Part shown: positions 1 through 10,731 of the stretch, piece after piece | How positions within the stretch are numbered: the stretch's first letter is position 1 | How the letters are laid out: every line of letters begins with the position of its first letter | Assembly (NCBI RefSeq): GCF_034119845.1 | Contig: NZ_CP139420.1 | Location: forward strand, 2,582,001-2,646,000 | Origin: Flavobacterium sp. NG2 | Lineage (GTDB): Bacteria > Bacteroidota > Bacteroidia > Flavobacteriales > Flavobacteriaceae | Direction: 5' to 3' | Length of the DNA stretch: 64,000 nt | Made by a program: the position numbers and the translations under genes | Notes under the pieces: generated by a model | Seen by the model: only the letters and a program-made list of their open reading frames with translations | The model's database searches: none | Told to the model about the DNA's origin: nothing

Positions 1-800
1 CAATTATTGGTCCGTTTTATCAAAGTAATGCTGAAGTAGCAGCTAAATTGTTGAAAGAAACCAATACACCTGTAATTTCGCCTTTGTCTAAAGATGTAGG
101 GAATCCGTATCGTAATTTGTATCAAACGATTCCTTCAACAGAAACAGTTAAAAATACCATGTTTGATTTTATGCGTTCCAATGGCGGAAATATAATGGCT
201 GTTGTGGATAGAAAAAAAGAATCCATTATTAAGTATATCAAAGAAAATCAAAAAGGTGTTCCTTTTGTAGCTTTTACAAGTAATGGAAGTGTTTCGGTTG
301 AAAGTTTTAAGAGTTTATTGGTAAAAGGGAAAATGAACTATGTGGTGATGGAAACTGCTAATACTTGGATGATAAAAACGACTTTGGCGATGATGCTAGG
401 AGTAATGAATGATTATCAAGTACAACTTGTGATTTTAGAGCCGAATGATACACTGGATTTTGAGGAAATTAAATTTGAAAATTTGGTAAAATTGAAATTG
501 ATGTATCCATCAGTGACTCGTGAAAATATTTCAAATGAAGCTGTTATGTTTGAAAAGAACTACAAAAAAGTGAATACTATTTATCCTGGAACTTATGCAA
601 CTCGCGGTTTCGATGTTACTTTTGATACCATGATGCGTCTAGTGCAAGATGTGAAATTTGAAGAAACAGTCAATACGGTGGCGACAAAACAAGTCGATAA
701 CCAATTTGAATATTATTTAAAATCAGATGGAGGGTATACAAATAAAGGAGTGTTTATTTTATATTATGATTCAGATTTAACTATTAAAGAAGCAAAATAA
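1..800 (+). CDS. Periplasmic binding-like protein, C-terminal part (5' end outside window)
   Basis: The reading frame is open from base 3 (IIGPFYQSNAEVAAKLL...) into the stretch that starts at the TTG at 48, so the gene begins upstream and only about 265 C-terminal residues are visible. The segment IGPFYQSNAEVAAK followed by PVISPLS resembles the ligand-binding fold of type 1 periplasmic binding proteins. In Flavobacteria such a domain is often fused behind LysM repeats in a protein encoded just before an OsmC gene and pyrG. That neighbourhood is matched here, but no LysM repeat is visible, so the full architecture is inference. The stop codon overlaps the next start by one base (TAATG), which points to translational coupling with the OsmC gene. 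Confidence 0.7.
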   Translation, partial: IIGPFYQSNAEVAAKLLKETNTPVISPLSKDVGNPYRNLYQTIPSTETVKNTMFDFMRSNGGNIMAVVDRKKESIIKYIKENQKGVPFVAFTSNGSVSVESFKSLLVKGKMNYVVMETANTWMIKTTLAMMLGVMNDYQVQLVILEPNDTLDFEEIKFENLVKLKLMYPSVTRENISNEAVMFEKNYKKVNTIYPGTYATRGFDVTFDTMMRLVQDVKFEETVNTVATKQVDNQFEYYLKSDGGYTNKGVFILYYDSDLTIKEAK

Positions 801-1201
801 TGACATCAAAAGTGACCTATTTAGGAGATTTAAGAACATCATCGATTCATTTGCAATCTGGAAGCGAAATCATTTCGGATGCTCCTTTGGATAACAACGG
901 AAAAGGGGAGGCTTTTTCTCCTACGGATACTGTGGCTAATGCTTTAGCGACTTGTATGTTTACTATTATGGGGATTAAAGCTCGTGATTTGGACGTAGAT
1001 TTGACTGCTTCAACAGCTTCGGTAACGAAAATTATGAATGCTGAACCAAGAAAAATTGGTACTATCGAAATTACATTTGATATGGATGTGGCAGTCGATG
1101 ATAAAACTAAAGTAATTTTAGAAAGAGCTGCGATGACTTGTCCAGTGTTTTTGAGTTTGCATCCTGATATCGAGAAGAAAATCAGTTTCAACTGGAAGTA
1201 A
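800..1201 (+). CDS. OsmC family peroxiredoxin-like protein
   Basis: A 133-residue protein of typical OsmC length. Two conserved cysteines are visible: C52 in ALATCMFTIMG and C114 in AAMTCPVFLSLHP. These are the expected pair for thiol-based reduction of organic hydroperoxides. The order of a beta-rich N-terminus, a helix starting at the first Cys, and a C-terminal Cys followed by HPDIEK fits the family. It is cytoplasmic, with no signal peptide. Its ATG shares a base with the upstream stop, so it is probably the last gene of that operon; a hairpin terminator follows at about 1278-1307. The physiological substrate cannot be told from sequence. Confidence 0.9.
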   Translation: MTSKVTYLGDLRTSSIHLQSGSEIISDAPLDNNGKGEAFSPTDTVANALATCMFTIMGIKARDLDVDLTASTASVTKIMNAEPRKIGTIEITFDMDVAVDDKTKVILERAAMTCPVFLSLHPDIEKKISFNWK

Positions 1202-1276
1202 GATATTTTTTTTCCACTTTTTTAATTTGTGGTAATTCGTGTAATTCGTGTCAAAATTATTATAAAGATTTGAACC

Positions 1277-1307
1277 AGAGTAATGTGTTATACGTTACTC
1301 TTTTTTT
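1277..1307 (+). terminator. Rho-independent terminator after OsmC gene
   Basis: A 7-bp stem AGAGTAA/TTACTCT (1277-1283 with 1295-1301) is followed by a run of T. It lies across the upstream ATG (1283) that could otherwise be read as the start of the next gene, which argues for the later start at 1316. Confidence 0.7.
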
Positions 1308-1315
1308 ATTTTATC

Positions 1316-1549
1316 ATGGATAAAAATCAAGAACAACTCATCAAACTAGCCCATACAAAGATGCCTTTTGGTAAATACGAAGGACGCTATTTGATTGATT
1401 TGCCCGAATATTATGTGGTTTGGTATCAGAACAAAGGATTTCCAAAAGGAGAATTAGGTCAACAACTTCAATTGATCTATGAATTAAAATTGAATGGATT
1501 GGAGGAATTGATACGAAATATTAAAAAAAGGTATCCCAAATCTAGATAA
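1316..1549 (+). CDS. DUF3820 family protein
   Basis: A 77-residue protein starting MDKNQEQLIKLAHTKMPFGK. The motif MPFGKYEGRYLIDLPEYYVVW is the hallmark of the short DUF3820 proteins, which resemble a piece of exonuclease-associated domains; the function is not established. I chose the ATG at 1316 because the upstream in-frame ATG at 1283 sits inside the stem of a terminator and would add an implausible hydrophobic stretch. It lies alone between the OsmC terminator and the pyrG promoter, an order I associate with Flavobacteria. Confidence 0.8.
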   Translation: MDKNQEQLIKLAHTKMPFGKYEGRYLIDLPEYYVVWYQNKGFPKGELGQQLQLIYELKLNGLEELIRNIKKRYPKSR

Positions 1550-1656
1550 TCTCTTAAATTTTAGTAGGTTTTTGATATATAAATTAATCTGTCGGTCAAT
1601 TGTCAAATTTCCCAATTATCTCTTTTTTAAATTAGCATAATCCCAATTTATAATCG

Positions 1657-1664
1657 TATTTTTG
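1657..1664 (+). promoter_or_regulatory. Candidate -7 box of pyrG
   Basis: TATTTTTG matches the Bacteroidota -7 consensus TAnnTTTG and lies 40 nt before the pyrG ATG. No clear -33 TTG was found at the usual distance. Confidence 0.6.
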
Positions 1665-1697
1665 CATCGTTTTTTATACAATTACAATACAAATTAG

Positions 1698-3320
<1,623 letters not shown>

Positions 3321-3328
3321 AAATATTA

Positions 3329-3367
3329 AGCATTTCTTTTTTTCAGACTTTGAAAATTAGAAATGCT
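3329..3367 (+). terminator. Weak hairpin between pyrG and yidC
   Basis: A 9-bp inverted repeat AGCATTTCT/AGAAATGCT (3329-3337 with 3359-3367) with a 21-nt loop lies in the short spacer. It lacks a strong T tract after the stem, so partial termination or mRNA processing are both possible. Confidence 0.35.
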
Positions 3368-3403
3368 TTCAACTTTAAACTATTCACTTTTTTACATATT
3401 AAA

Positions 3404-5302
3404 ATGGAAGAAAAAAAATTTGATCCTAATTCGTTAATTGGTTTTGTACTGATATTTGGAATTTTACTTTGGATAATGTATCAAAACAAGCCTGACGAAG
3501 CTCAGATTGCTGCAGAGAAAGCACAAAAAGAATTGGTTGCAAAAGAAGAATTAAAAGCTCAAGAAGTAGCAAAAACCATTACAATGGCTGCTGCTACAAC
3601 GGTGAGTGATACCCTTCAATTGGCACAATTACAAAAATCATTAGGGAGCTTTGCTTATTCAGCGACTTTACCTTCTGCTCAAGGTGGAATTACAACTCTT
3701 GAAAACAATTTAGTTACTTTAAAAATAGCTAATAAAGGAGGTTATATTGTTGAAGCGACTTTAAAGAACTTTGAAAGATTCAAGAAAGGTTCTGGCGAAT
3801 TGGTTCAGTTAATTAAGGATAATAACTCTAGTTTAAACATTCAGTTAGTAACAAAAGACAATCATACTTTAAACACTAAAGATTTATATTTTGAACCTAC
3901 ACTAACTAAAAACGGTGAAGATCAAATATTATCGATGCGTTTAAAATCAGCTGAAAATCAATATTTAGAATATAAATATGTATTGAAGGCCGATGATTAT
4001 ATGTTGGATTTTGAAATTCAAACTCAAGGATTAAACAACGCTTTGGTATCTTCAAAACCATTAAACCTAGAATGGGATTTAAAGACCTATGCTAATGAAA
4101 AAAGCATCAACTATGAAAATCGTTATGCTGAAGTATATTTTGAGTATGAAGATGGTAAAACGGATTATTTAGGTTTAGGAAGTGATAAAACGGATGATCC
4201 TTCTAAAGTGTCTTTCATTGCTTACAAACAGCATTTCTTTTCATCTATTTTGTTGACAAGTACGCCTTTTGAAAAAGCGGATTTGTATTCAAATAATTTA
4301 GTGAATGACGAAGAAATAGATACTATTTTTACAAAACAATTCAAATCTAAAGTGCCTTTAGCATTCAAAAATGGTGAAATTGACCAAAAAATGAATTGGT
4401 ATTTTGGACCTACAGATTATAAACTGTTACAATCATACGATAAAAATTTAGAATCAATTGTACCATTAGGTTGGGGGATATTTGGATGGATCAACCGTCA
4501 CGCTTTTATTCCTATGTATAGTTTGTTGAGTTCGTTTATTGAGCACGGATGGGCGATTGTATTATTTACAATTTTGATTAAATTGTTAATGTCTCCAGTA
4601 ACCTATAAGTCATTCTTGTCACAAGCAAAAATGAAAGTACTGAAGCCAGAAATTACAGAATTGGGAGAGAAATTCAAAAAAGACCCAATGAAAAAGCAAC
4701 AAGAAACAATGAAATTATACAACAAAGCAGGGGTAAATCCTATGGCGGGTTGTATTCCTGGTTTGTTGCAAATGCCTGTCTTTTATGCGTTGTTCCAATT
4801 TTTTCCGTCAGCGATTGGATTGAGACAACAATCATTCCTTTGGGCAGATGATTTGTCTTCTTTTGATTCCGTTTATGCTTTGCCTTTCCGAATTCCAGGT
4901 TACGGAAGTCATATCAGTTTGTTTCCTATTTTAGCTTCGATTGCGATTTTCTTCTATATGAAATTAACAACTGGAGACCAACAAATGGCACAACCACAAC
5001 AAGAAGGGATGCCAGATATGGCTAAGATGATGAAAATCATGATTTATATCTCGCCTTTAATGATGTTGTTTTTCTTCAACAGTTACGCATCAGGATTGAG
5101 TTTGTATTATTTTATTTCCAACTTAATTTCAATCGGATTGTTATTGGTTATCAAAAATTATATTGTGGATGAAGATAAAATTCATGCTCAAATTCAAGAG
5201 AACAAGAAAAAAGAGCCGAAAAAGCCAAGCAAGTTCCAACAAAAATTACAAGAGGTAATGGAGCAACAAGAGGCTATGAAAGCACAACAAAAAAAGAAAT
5301 AA
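3404..5302 (+). CDS. yidC: Membrane protein insertase YidC
   Basis: A 632-residue inner-membrane insertase that places proteins into the membrane with or without SecYEG. The N-terminal transmembrane anchor (SLIGFVLIFGILLWIMY) is followed by a large periplasmic beta domain (about residues 60-350). The conserved five-helix core starts near HGWAIVLFTILIKLLMSPVTYKS and includes PGLLQMPVFYALFQFF. The C-terminal tail is Lys- and Gln-rich, as usual for ribosome contact. The start MEEKKFDPNSLIGF at 3404 is chosen; an in-frame TTG at 3350 would add 18 residues inside the spacer hairpin. A strong terminator follows. Confidence 0.97.
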   Translation: MEEKKFDPNSLIGFVLIFGILLWIMYQNKPDEAQIAAEKAQKELVAKEELKAQEVAKTITMAAATTVSDTLQLAQLQKSLGSFAYSATLPSAQGGITTLENNLVTLKIANKGGYIVEATLKNFERFKKGSGELVQLIKDNNSSLNIQLVTKDNHTLNTKDLYFEPTLTKNGEDQILSMRLKSAENQYLEYKYVLKADDYMLDFEIQTQGLNNALVSSKPLNLEWDLKTYANEKSINYENRYAEVYFEYEDGKTDYLGLGSDKTDDPSKVSFIAYKQHFFSSILLTSTPFEKADLYSNNLVNDEEIDTIFTKQFKSKVPLAFKNGEIDQKMNWYFGPTDYKLLQSYDKNLESIVPLGWGIFGWINRHAFIPMYSLLSSFIEHGWAIVLFTILIKLLMSPVTYKSFLSQAKMKVLKPEITELGEKFKKDPMKKQQETMKLYNKAGVNPMAGCIPGLLQMPVFYALFQFFPSAIGLRQQSFLWADDLSSFDSVYALPFRIPGYGSHISLFPILASIAIFFYMKLTTGDQQMAQPQQEGMPDMAKMMKIMIYISPLMMLFFFNSYASGLSLYYFISNLISIGLLLVIKNYIVDEDKIHAQIQENKKKEPKKPSKFQQKLQEVMEQQEAMKAQQKKK

Positions 5303-5305
5303 TTC

Positions 5306-5346
5306 AACCAAAAAAATCTCGTTCATTCGAGATTTTTTTGGTTTTA
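5306..5346 (+). terminator. Rho-independent terminator after yidC
   Basis: A long perfect stem, AACCAAAAAAATCTCG paired with CGAGATTTTTTTGGTT around a short loop, ends in T residues a few bases after the yidC stop. Confidence 0.85.
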
Positions 5347-5407
5347 GCTGTAATTTTGTGTGCCCTTAAGCGTTATATACTAATTGATATAAATTTTAAA
5401 AAAATAT

Positions 5408-6121
5408 ATGAAATCATTAAAAGGATACTTGTTAACAGTTTTGATGGTGTTAAATTCTCTTTTTAGTTATGCACAAGTAGATTCAAATAAATTAGATGCC
5501 CAAGGTAAAAAAGATGGACTATGGAAAGGGGTTTATGAAGAGTCAAAAAGGCCAAGATATGAGGGAACATTTTCTCATGGTAAAGAAGTAGGTTTGTTTA
5601 AGTTTTTTGATGATACTAAATTAGGTTCTGTCATTGCAACTCGAGAGTTTAGTCCAATTGACGGAAGTGCTTATACTATTTTTTATGACCAATCAAAAAA
5701 CAAGGTCAGTGAAGGAAAAGTAGTCAATAAACTTTTTGAAGGAGAATGGAAATACTATCATCATGCTTCTAAAGTTGTAATGACTATCGAAAATTATAAA
5801 AACGGAAAACTGAATGGCTTACGTTCTGTCTTTTATCCAAATGGAAAAATCGCCGAAGAAACCAATTATAAAAATGATGTAAAAGAAGGTCTTTATAAGA
5901 AGTATTCTGAAAATGGAATTGTACTTGAAGAAACTGTTTATAAAGCCAATGAATTCCATGGCCTTGCCATCTTTAGAGAAGGGGATGGAAACATTGTTTC
6001 TCAAGGTAAATTTTCAAATGGTAAAAAAGTAGGTGTTTGGCAGTTTTTCGAAAAAGGAAAATTAGTCAAAGAAACCAATATGAGTAATCTAAAAGCGGCT
6101 AATAGTCAAAAAGGTAATTAA
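5408..6121 (+). CDS. Secreted YwqK/MORN-like repeat protein
   Basis: A 237-residue protein with a clear signal peptide (MKSLKGYLLTVLMVLNSLFSYAQ) and several repeats of the type G.w..yy.nG....e..Y.nG, for example LNGLRSVFYPNGKIAEETNY and KEGLYKKYSENGIVLEETVY. Databases often label this repeat family 'toxin-antitoxin system YwqK family antitoxin', but the exported location and lack of a toxin partner make that label unhelpful here. It is more safely described as a periplasmic or outer-surface MORN-like repeat protein of unknown role. It is monocistronic, between the yidC terminator and a large inverted repeat. Confidence 0.75.
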   Translation: MKSLKGYLLTVLMVLNSLFSYAQVDSNKLDAQGKKDGLWKGVYEESKRPRYEGTFSHGKEVGLFKFFDDTKLGSVIATREFSPIDGSAYTIFYDQSKNKVSEGKVVNKLFEGEWKYYHHASKVVMTIENYKNGKLNGLRSVFYPNGKIAEETNYKNDVKEGLYKKYSENGIVLEETVYKANEFHGLAIFREGDGNIVSQGKFSNGKKVGVWQFFEKGKLVKETNMSNLKAANSQKGN

Positions 6122-6155
6122 CAACAAGGTTCGTTCTATAAAAATAAAAAAAAAC

Positions 6156-6284
6156 AACCACCGCAAATTCGCAGATTATAATAAAATTTTTGATTGTAAA
6201 TAAATCGCTTTCAGCGAAATTAGCGCAAATTAATTTATCCCTAATTACATAATAAAGGTTGTAATAATCTGCGAATCTGCGGTT
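6156..6284. repeat. Large inverted repeat, 'AATCTGCGAATCTGCGG' family
   Basis: The arms CCGCAAATTCGCAGATTATA (ending 6180) and ATAATCTGCGAATCTGCGG (6265-6283) are near reverse complements across about 80 nt. The interior carries a smaller hairpin CGCTTTCAGCG. The same words recur at 34690-34740, so this is a dispersed intergenic repeat and not a single-use terminator. Confidence 0.75.
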
Positions 6285-6349
6285 AAGTAAACAGACTCGT
6301 TCGGGCTGGAATTAACAAATTTTAAGTCAAATAGCGGTATAAAACTTTG

Positions 6350-6357
6350 TACCTTTG
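6350..6357 (+). promoter_or_regulatory. Candidate -7 box of mnmA
   Basis: TACCTTTG matches TAnnTTTG and lies 24 nt before the ATG at 6382. It also rules out the in-frame TTG at 6355 as start, since that codon lies inside the box. Confidence 0.65.
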
Positions 6358-6381
6358 CGCTCTCATAAAACAAATTTTAAA

Positions 6382-7569
6382 ATGAAACGTGTTGTAGTAG
6401 GTCTTTCGGGTGGTGTTGATTCCAGTGTAGCAGCTTATTTGTTACAGCAACAAGGATATGAAGTAATCGGTCTTTTTATGAAAAATTGGCATGATGATTC
6501 GGTTACTATATCGAATGATTGTCCGTGGTTAGAAGACAGTAACGATGCTTTATTAGTAGCTGAGAAACTTGGAATTCCTTTTCAAACGGTTGATTTAAGC
6601 GAAGAATACAAAGAGAAAATCGTGGACTATATGTTCAACGAATATGAAAAAGGTCGTACTCCTAATCCGGACGTGCTTTGTAATCGCGAGATAAAATTTG
6701 ATGTTTTTATGAAAATCGCCCTTAGTCTTGGGGCAGATTATGTAGCAACAGGTCATTATTGTCGTAAAAGTGAAATAGAAGTAGACGGTAAAACCGTTTA
6801 CCAATTGAAAGCTGGTGTTGACAATAATAAAGACCAATCGTACTTCCTTTGTCAATTATCTCAAGAGCAATTGTCTAAGGCTTTGTTTCCCATAGGTGAG
6901 TTAACCAAACCAGAAGTCCGTGAAATTGCTGGCGAAATGGAATTGGTAACTGCTGAAAAGAAAGATTCGCAAGGACTTTGTTTTATTGGAAAAGTACGTC
7001 TGCCAGAATTTTTACAACAAAAATTACAACCGAAAGAAGGTCAAATTATACAAATTGACGCTTTGGATTCTATTTATAATACTAAGTCGGATGCGAACGT
7101 TTCTGGTATTGAGGCTTTAACTTTAGCTTCGAACAAAGTAAATTATACACCTACAATGGGTAAAGTGGTGGGGAAACACCAAGGTGCTCATTATTTTACA
7201 GTGGGACAACGCAAGGGGCTGAACGTAGGTGGAACCAAAGAAGCCTTGTTTGTTATAGCGACCAATGTAGATACCAATACCATATATACTGGTATGGGAG
7301 CAGAACATCCAGGATTGTTTAGAAGCGCTTTGTTTATTGAATCGTCTGAGGTACATTGGATTCGTGAAGATTTAGCTTTGGCCAATGGCGAAACCATGGA
7401 AGTGATGGTTCGTATTCGTTACCGTCAACCTTTACAAAAAGCAATTTTACATCAATTTGAAAACGGAATGTATATTGCTTTTGAAGAGCCACAATCAGCA
7501 ATTACAGAAGGTCAGTTTGCCGCTTGGTACCATGATGATGAATTGATAGGTTCAGGGGTAATTTCTTAA
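6382..7569 (+). CDS. mnmA: tRNA-specific 2-thiouridylase MnmA
   Basis: A 395-residue cytoplasmic enzyme that thiolates U34 of tRNA(Lys, Glu, Gln), activating the base with ATP. The PP-loop [10 protein letters not shown] is at residues 7-16. The catalytic cysteine pair is C100 ([10 protein letters not shown]) and C200 (SQGLCFIGK), matching the spacing of the E. coli enzyme. The central tRNA-binding part and the C-terminal beta barrel ([15 protein letters not shown] and beyond) are complete. The start [11 protein letters not shown] follows a -7 box; the longer frame from 6355 is rejected. Monocistronic. Confidence 0.97.
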   Translation: MKRVVVGLSGGVDSSVAAYLLQQQGYEVIGLFMKNWHDDSVTISNDCPWLEDSNDALLVAEKLGIPFQTVDLSEEYKEKIVDYMFNEYEKGRTPNPDVLCNREIKFDVFMKIALSLGADYVATGHYCRKSEIEVDGKTVYQLKAGVDNNKDQSYFLCQLSQEQLSKALFPIGELTKPEVREIAGEMELVTAEKKDSQGLCFIGKVRLPEFLQQKLQPKEGQIIQIDALDSIYNTKSDANVSGIEALTLASNKVNYTPTMGKVVGKHQGAHYFTVGQRKGLNVGGTKEALFVIATNVDTNTIYTGMGAEHPGLFRSALFIESSEVHWIREDLALANGETMEVMVRIRYRQPLQKAILHQFENGMYIAFEEPQSAITEGQFAAWYHDDELIGSGVIS

Positions 7570-7669
7570 TTTTTTTGCCTATTTTAGTGGGAAAGATTCA
7601 TTGTATTTATATTAATTAAAGTAGTTTAGTATATTTACCGTCTTTAATTGATGAATTTATCCCGTTGGA

Positions 7670-9286
7670 GTGAAAAATGTTTTATGTTTACTTTCCTTTT
7701 TTATCTGTTTTGCTGTTTCAGCACAGGAAGAAGCATGGGTATACTTTAATGCCAAAGCTAATGAGCAATCCTATTATGATGCTCCACTAACAATGCTCTC
7801 TCAAAGAGCGTTAGACAGACGCATTGCCCAAAAAATAAATATCGATTTTAAGGACGTTCCCATCAATCCCAGTTATATTTCTGAAATAAAAAAAACGGAG
7901 GGTTTTACGGTTATGGCAAAATCCAAATGGTTGAATGCTATTCATCTAAGAGGAGATGTCACAGCAATTCGCTCGTTAAAGACTCATTCCTTTGTAGACA
8001 AAATTGTTTTTGCAAATAAAAGTTTGAATCTGTCCAATAAGACAGTTAAAACTGCAAAAGTAGCGGTAACAGATAAGACAAAAAATACGAGAGTCAATTT
8101 TGCTTATGGAGTTTCTGAAAACCAAATCAAGATGCTGAATGGTGATGTTTTGCACCAGCAAAACTATACCGGTTCAGGAAAAATAATTGCCGTTTTAGAT
8201 TCAGGATTTCCAGGGGTGAATACGGTTGCTCCTTTTGCAAGAATACGAGACGCTAATAAAATTTTAGGGGGTTATAATTTTGTAGCACACAGTACAGATT
8301 TCTATAAAGGAGGAACACATGGTACCTATGTTTTGTCCAGTATGGCAGGATATAAGGAAAACGTCTTAGTAGGAACTGCACCAGATGCCTCTTATTATTT
8401 ATTTGTTACCGAAGACGATGTTGATGAAAACCCTGTTGAAGAATCCTACTGGGTTGAAGCTGCTGAAAAAGCGGATAGTTTAGGAGTTGATATTATTACG
8501 ACTTCATTAGGATATTTTAAAGATCATACGAATCCTGCTTACGATTATAGTTATTCTGATATGTCGGGTGATGCTACTTTTGTATCTAAGGGAGCAAATA
8601 TTGCCTTTTCAAAAGGAATGATGGTTATTGCTTCTGGCGGAAATGAAGGGACTACTTCAGAGCCACATATCGGTTCGCCAGCCGATGCTTTTTCTGTGTT
8701 GGCAGTTGGAGCGGTAACGAGTACTGGAGTAAGAGCAAGCTTTAGCTCTATTGGTCCGTCATATGACGGTAGAGTAAAACCAGATGTGATGGCACAAGGA
8801 CAGTCTGCTGTTTTGTCTGATGAAAAAGGAAATATAGTTACCGCTAGTGGGACTTCGTTTTCTGGGCCTATAATTGCTGGTATGGTGGCTTGTTTGTGGC
8901 AAGCATTCCCTAATAAAACCAATCAAGAAATCAAAGATATGGTGATTCGATCATCTAGTAAGTATACGAGTCCTACTAATGAATTTGGTTATGGTATTCC
9001 TAACTTTAGTTTGGCTTTAGGAATCGTGTTCCCTGAAATCGAAGATTTTTCAGAATCAGTAAAAGTATATCCTAATCCTACGCCTAATTTTATTCGTGTA
9101 GATTTTCCGGAAAGTTTTAAAAACGGACGAGTTTTGTTTTATTCCGCTTTTGGAAAAAAAGTGTTGGAACAAAATAATATTGTTCCTATTGAACCTATTT
9201 CATTAGAGTCGTTAACGAGTGGTATCTATTTTTATACATTAGAATTTAATACATTTTCTAAAACAGGAAAAATTATTAAACTTTAA
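7670..9286 (+). CDS. Secreted S8 (subtilisin-like) serine peptidase with T9SS type A sorting domain
   Basis: A 538-residue protease with a signal peptide (KNVLCLLSFFICFAVSAQ). The start is GTG: a stop at 7652 blocks any longer frame and no ATG precedes the signal peptide. The catalytic triad is D177 (IIAVLDSGF), H217 (GGTHGTYV) and S396 (SGTSFSGP), with oxyanion N325 (ASGGNEGT). The C-terminal domain begins VYPNPTPNFIRVDF and ends with a Lys-rich strand (KTGKIIKL), the type A signal for export and surface anchoring by the type IX system. The next gene starts 9 nt downstream, so the two may be co-transcribed although unrelated in role. Confidence 0.95.
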   Translation: MKNVLCLLSFFICFAVSAQEEAWVYFNAKANEQSYYDAPLTMLSQRALDRRIAQKINIDFKDVPINPSYISEIKKTEGFTVMAKSKWLNAIHLRGDVTAIRSLKTHSFVDKIVFANKSLNLSNKTVKTAKVAVTDKTKNTRVNFAYGVSENQIKMLNGDVLHQQNYTGSGKIIAVLDSGFPGVNTVAPFARIRDANKILGGYNFVAHSTDFYKGGTHGTYVLSSMAGYKENVLVGTAPDASYYLFVTEDDVDENPVEESYWVEAAEKADSLGVDIITTSLGYFKDHTNPAYDYSYSDMSGDATFVSKGANIAFSKGMMVIASGGNEGTTSEPHIGSPADAFSVLAVGAVTSTGVRASFSSIGPSYDGRVKPDVMAQGQSAVLSDEKGNIVTASGTSFSGPIIAGMVACLWQAFPNKTNQEIKDMVIRSSSKYTSPTNEFGYGIPNFSLALGIVFPEIEDFSESVKVYPNPTPNFIRVDFPESFKNGRVLFYSAFGKKVLEQNNIVPIEPISLESLTSGIYFYTLEFNTFSKTGKIIKL

Positions 9287-9295
9287 TACACTTCT

Positions 9296-10240
9296 ATGAA
9301 TAGCATCACCAACCTTTTTAATATTGAGTATCCTATTGTCCAAGCTGGAATGGTTTGGGTAAGTGGCTATAAGTTGGCTAGTGCGGTAAGTAATGCTGGG
9401 GGACTTGGATTGATAGGTTCGGGTTCGATGTATCCTGAAGTACTTCGGGAGCATATTCAAAAATGCAAAAAAGCGACCTCAAACCCCTTTGGTGTGAATG
9501 TTCCGATGTTGTATCCTGATTTGCAAAATATCATGGATATTATCGTCGAAGAAGGAGTAAAGATAGTTTTTACCTCTGCGGGAAATCCTAAAACGTGGAC
9601 GCCTTTTTTAAAGCAACACGGAATCACAGTGGTGCATGTTGTAAGTAGTGCTGCTTTTGCACTTAAAGCGCAAGCGGCAGGTGTCGATGCTGTCGTAGCC
9701 GAAGGTTTCGAAGCAGGAGGACACAACGGCAGAGATGAAACCACCACCTTTACCCTAATTCCCATGGTCAAGGAGCAAATTAATATTCCATTAATCGCAG
9801 CGGGCGGAATTGCAACTGGACAAGGAATGCTAGCGGCCATGGTTCTTGGAGCCGATGGTGTGCAAGTAGGAAGCCGATTTGCCGCTTCGGTGGAGTCTTC
9901 TGCACATCTAAATTTTAAGCAAAAGATTGTTGAAGTCAAAGAAGGCGACACCCAACTCACTTTAAAAGAACTGGCGCCTGTACGCTTAATAAAAAATAAA
10001 TTCTATCAAGAGGTACAGCAATTATACACTCAATGTCCCACAGTTGATGATTTAAAAGAATTATTAGGTAGGGCAAGAGCCAAGAAAGGAATGTTTGAAG
10101 GTGATCTAGATGATGGCGAACTCGAAATAGGACAAATAGCCGGACTGATTCACAGCATCAAACCAGCTAAGGAAATCCTTCAAGAAATCATAACCGATTT
10201 TGAGAAAGCTAAAACAGAATTATCTCAAAAAAGGTTTTAA
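9296..10240 (+). CDS. Nitronate monooxygenase / FabK-like flavin oxidoreductase
   Basis: A 314-residue FMN TIM-barrel protein of the 2-nitropropane dioxygenase family. N-terminal YPIVQAGMVWVSGYKLASAVS, the active-site region AEGFEAGGHNGRDE, and the phosphate-binding segments AAGGIATGQG and GADGVQVGSRF are all present. Family members either oxidise nitronates or act as enoyl-ACP reductase II (FabK); the sequence does not settle which. Cytoplasmic. It begins 9 nt after the peptidase stop. Confidence 0.88.
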   Translation: MNSITNLFNIEYPIVQAGMVWVSGYKLASAVSNAGGLGLIGSGSMYPEVLREHIQKCKKATSNPFGVNVPMLYPDLQNIMDIIVEEGVKIVFTSAGNPKTWTPFLKQHGITVVHVVSSAAFALKAQAAGVDAVVAEGFEAGGHNGRDETTTFTLIPMVKEQINIPLIAAGGIATGQGMLAAMVLGADGVQVGSRFAASVESSAHLNFKQKIVEVKEGDTQLTLKELAPVRLIKNKFYQEVQQLYTQCPTVDDLKELLGRARAKKGMFEGDLDDGELEIGQIAGLIHSIKPAKEILQEIITDFEKAKTELSQKRF

Positions 10241-10284
10241 ATAAAAGAAACTGGTAAAGTCCAGTAAAATTAAAAGATATAAAA

Positions 10285-10695
10285 ATGACCCCAATCAAAT
10301 TTGTTATAGTCTTATTGTTCTTCGGTTTTGGAATACATACCGCTCAAAGCCAAACCTATAAATTCAAAACCTCTGGCCTAAGTGTTTTAGAGAAAAAGCA
10401 AAACGGGAAATGGGGAAATTGGTCTAATTTACAATTAACCAATATCTTAGTTACGCTCGATACCAATAAAAACCGAATCGTAGTGTACTCTGAAGCGATT
10501 CAATTGTTTAATATCGTAACCTATTTACCTGCTGAGGAGAATGAGAACGACACTGTGTATTCCTTTACCTGCAAGGACAACGATGGCATTGACTGTACCG
10601 TTTCCATCATCACACGCAAAAAACAAGGCAATCGCAAACAAATGTACATCAACTATGGCGAACGTATTATTTTATACAATATTTTCAATATGTAG
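10285..10695 (+). CDS. Small secreted protein of unknown function
   Basis: A 136-residue protein with a signal peptide (MTPIKFVIVLLFFGFGIHTAQS). The mature part is mostly beta-strand-like (SGLSVLEKKQNGKWGNWSNL, IVVYSEAIQLFNIVTYL) and carries two cysteines (FTCKDNDGIDC). I do not recognise a family. It is 44 nt after the preceding gene on the same strand and directly precedes the noncoding tandem array. Confidence 0.65.
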   Translation: MTPIKFVIVLLFFGFGIHTAQSQTYKFKTSGLSVLEKKQNGKWGNWSNLQLTNILVTLDTNKNRIVVYSEAIQLFNIVTYLPAEENENDTVYSFTCKDNDGIDCTVSIITRKKQGNRKQMYINYGERIILYNIFNM

Positions 10696-10731
10696 CTAGT
10701 TTTTGTATGAAAGCTATGTGCTGCTTTTAAA

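Noticed and set aside
1283..1315. A longer DUF3820 start at 1283
   Set aside because: The ATG lies in the stem of the upstream terminator and the added residues are not conserved-looking.
3350..3403. A longer YidC start (TTG at 3350)
   Set aside because: It adds residues coded by a spacer hairpin; MEEKKFDPNSLIGF is the usual kind of YidC N-terminus.
9457..9960. A 167-residue - strand frame inside the nitronate monooxygenase-like gene
   Set aside because: It is the reverse shadow of a well-conserved coding frame and has no recognisable domain.
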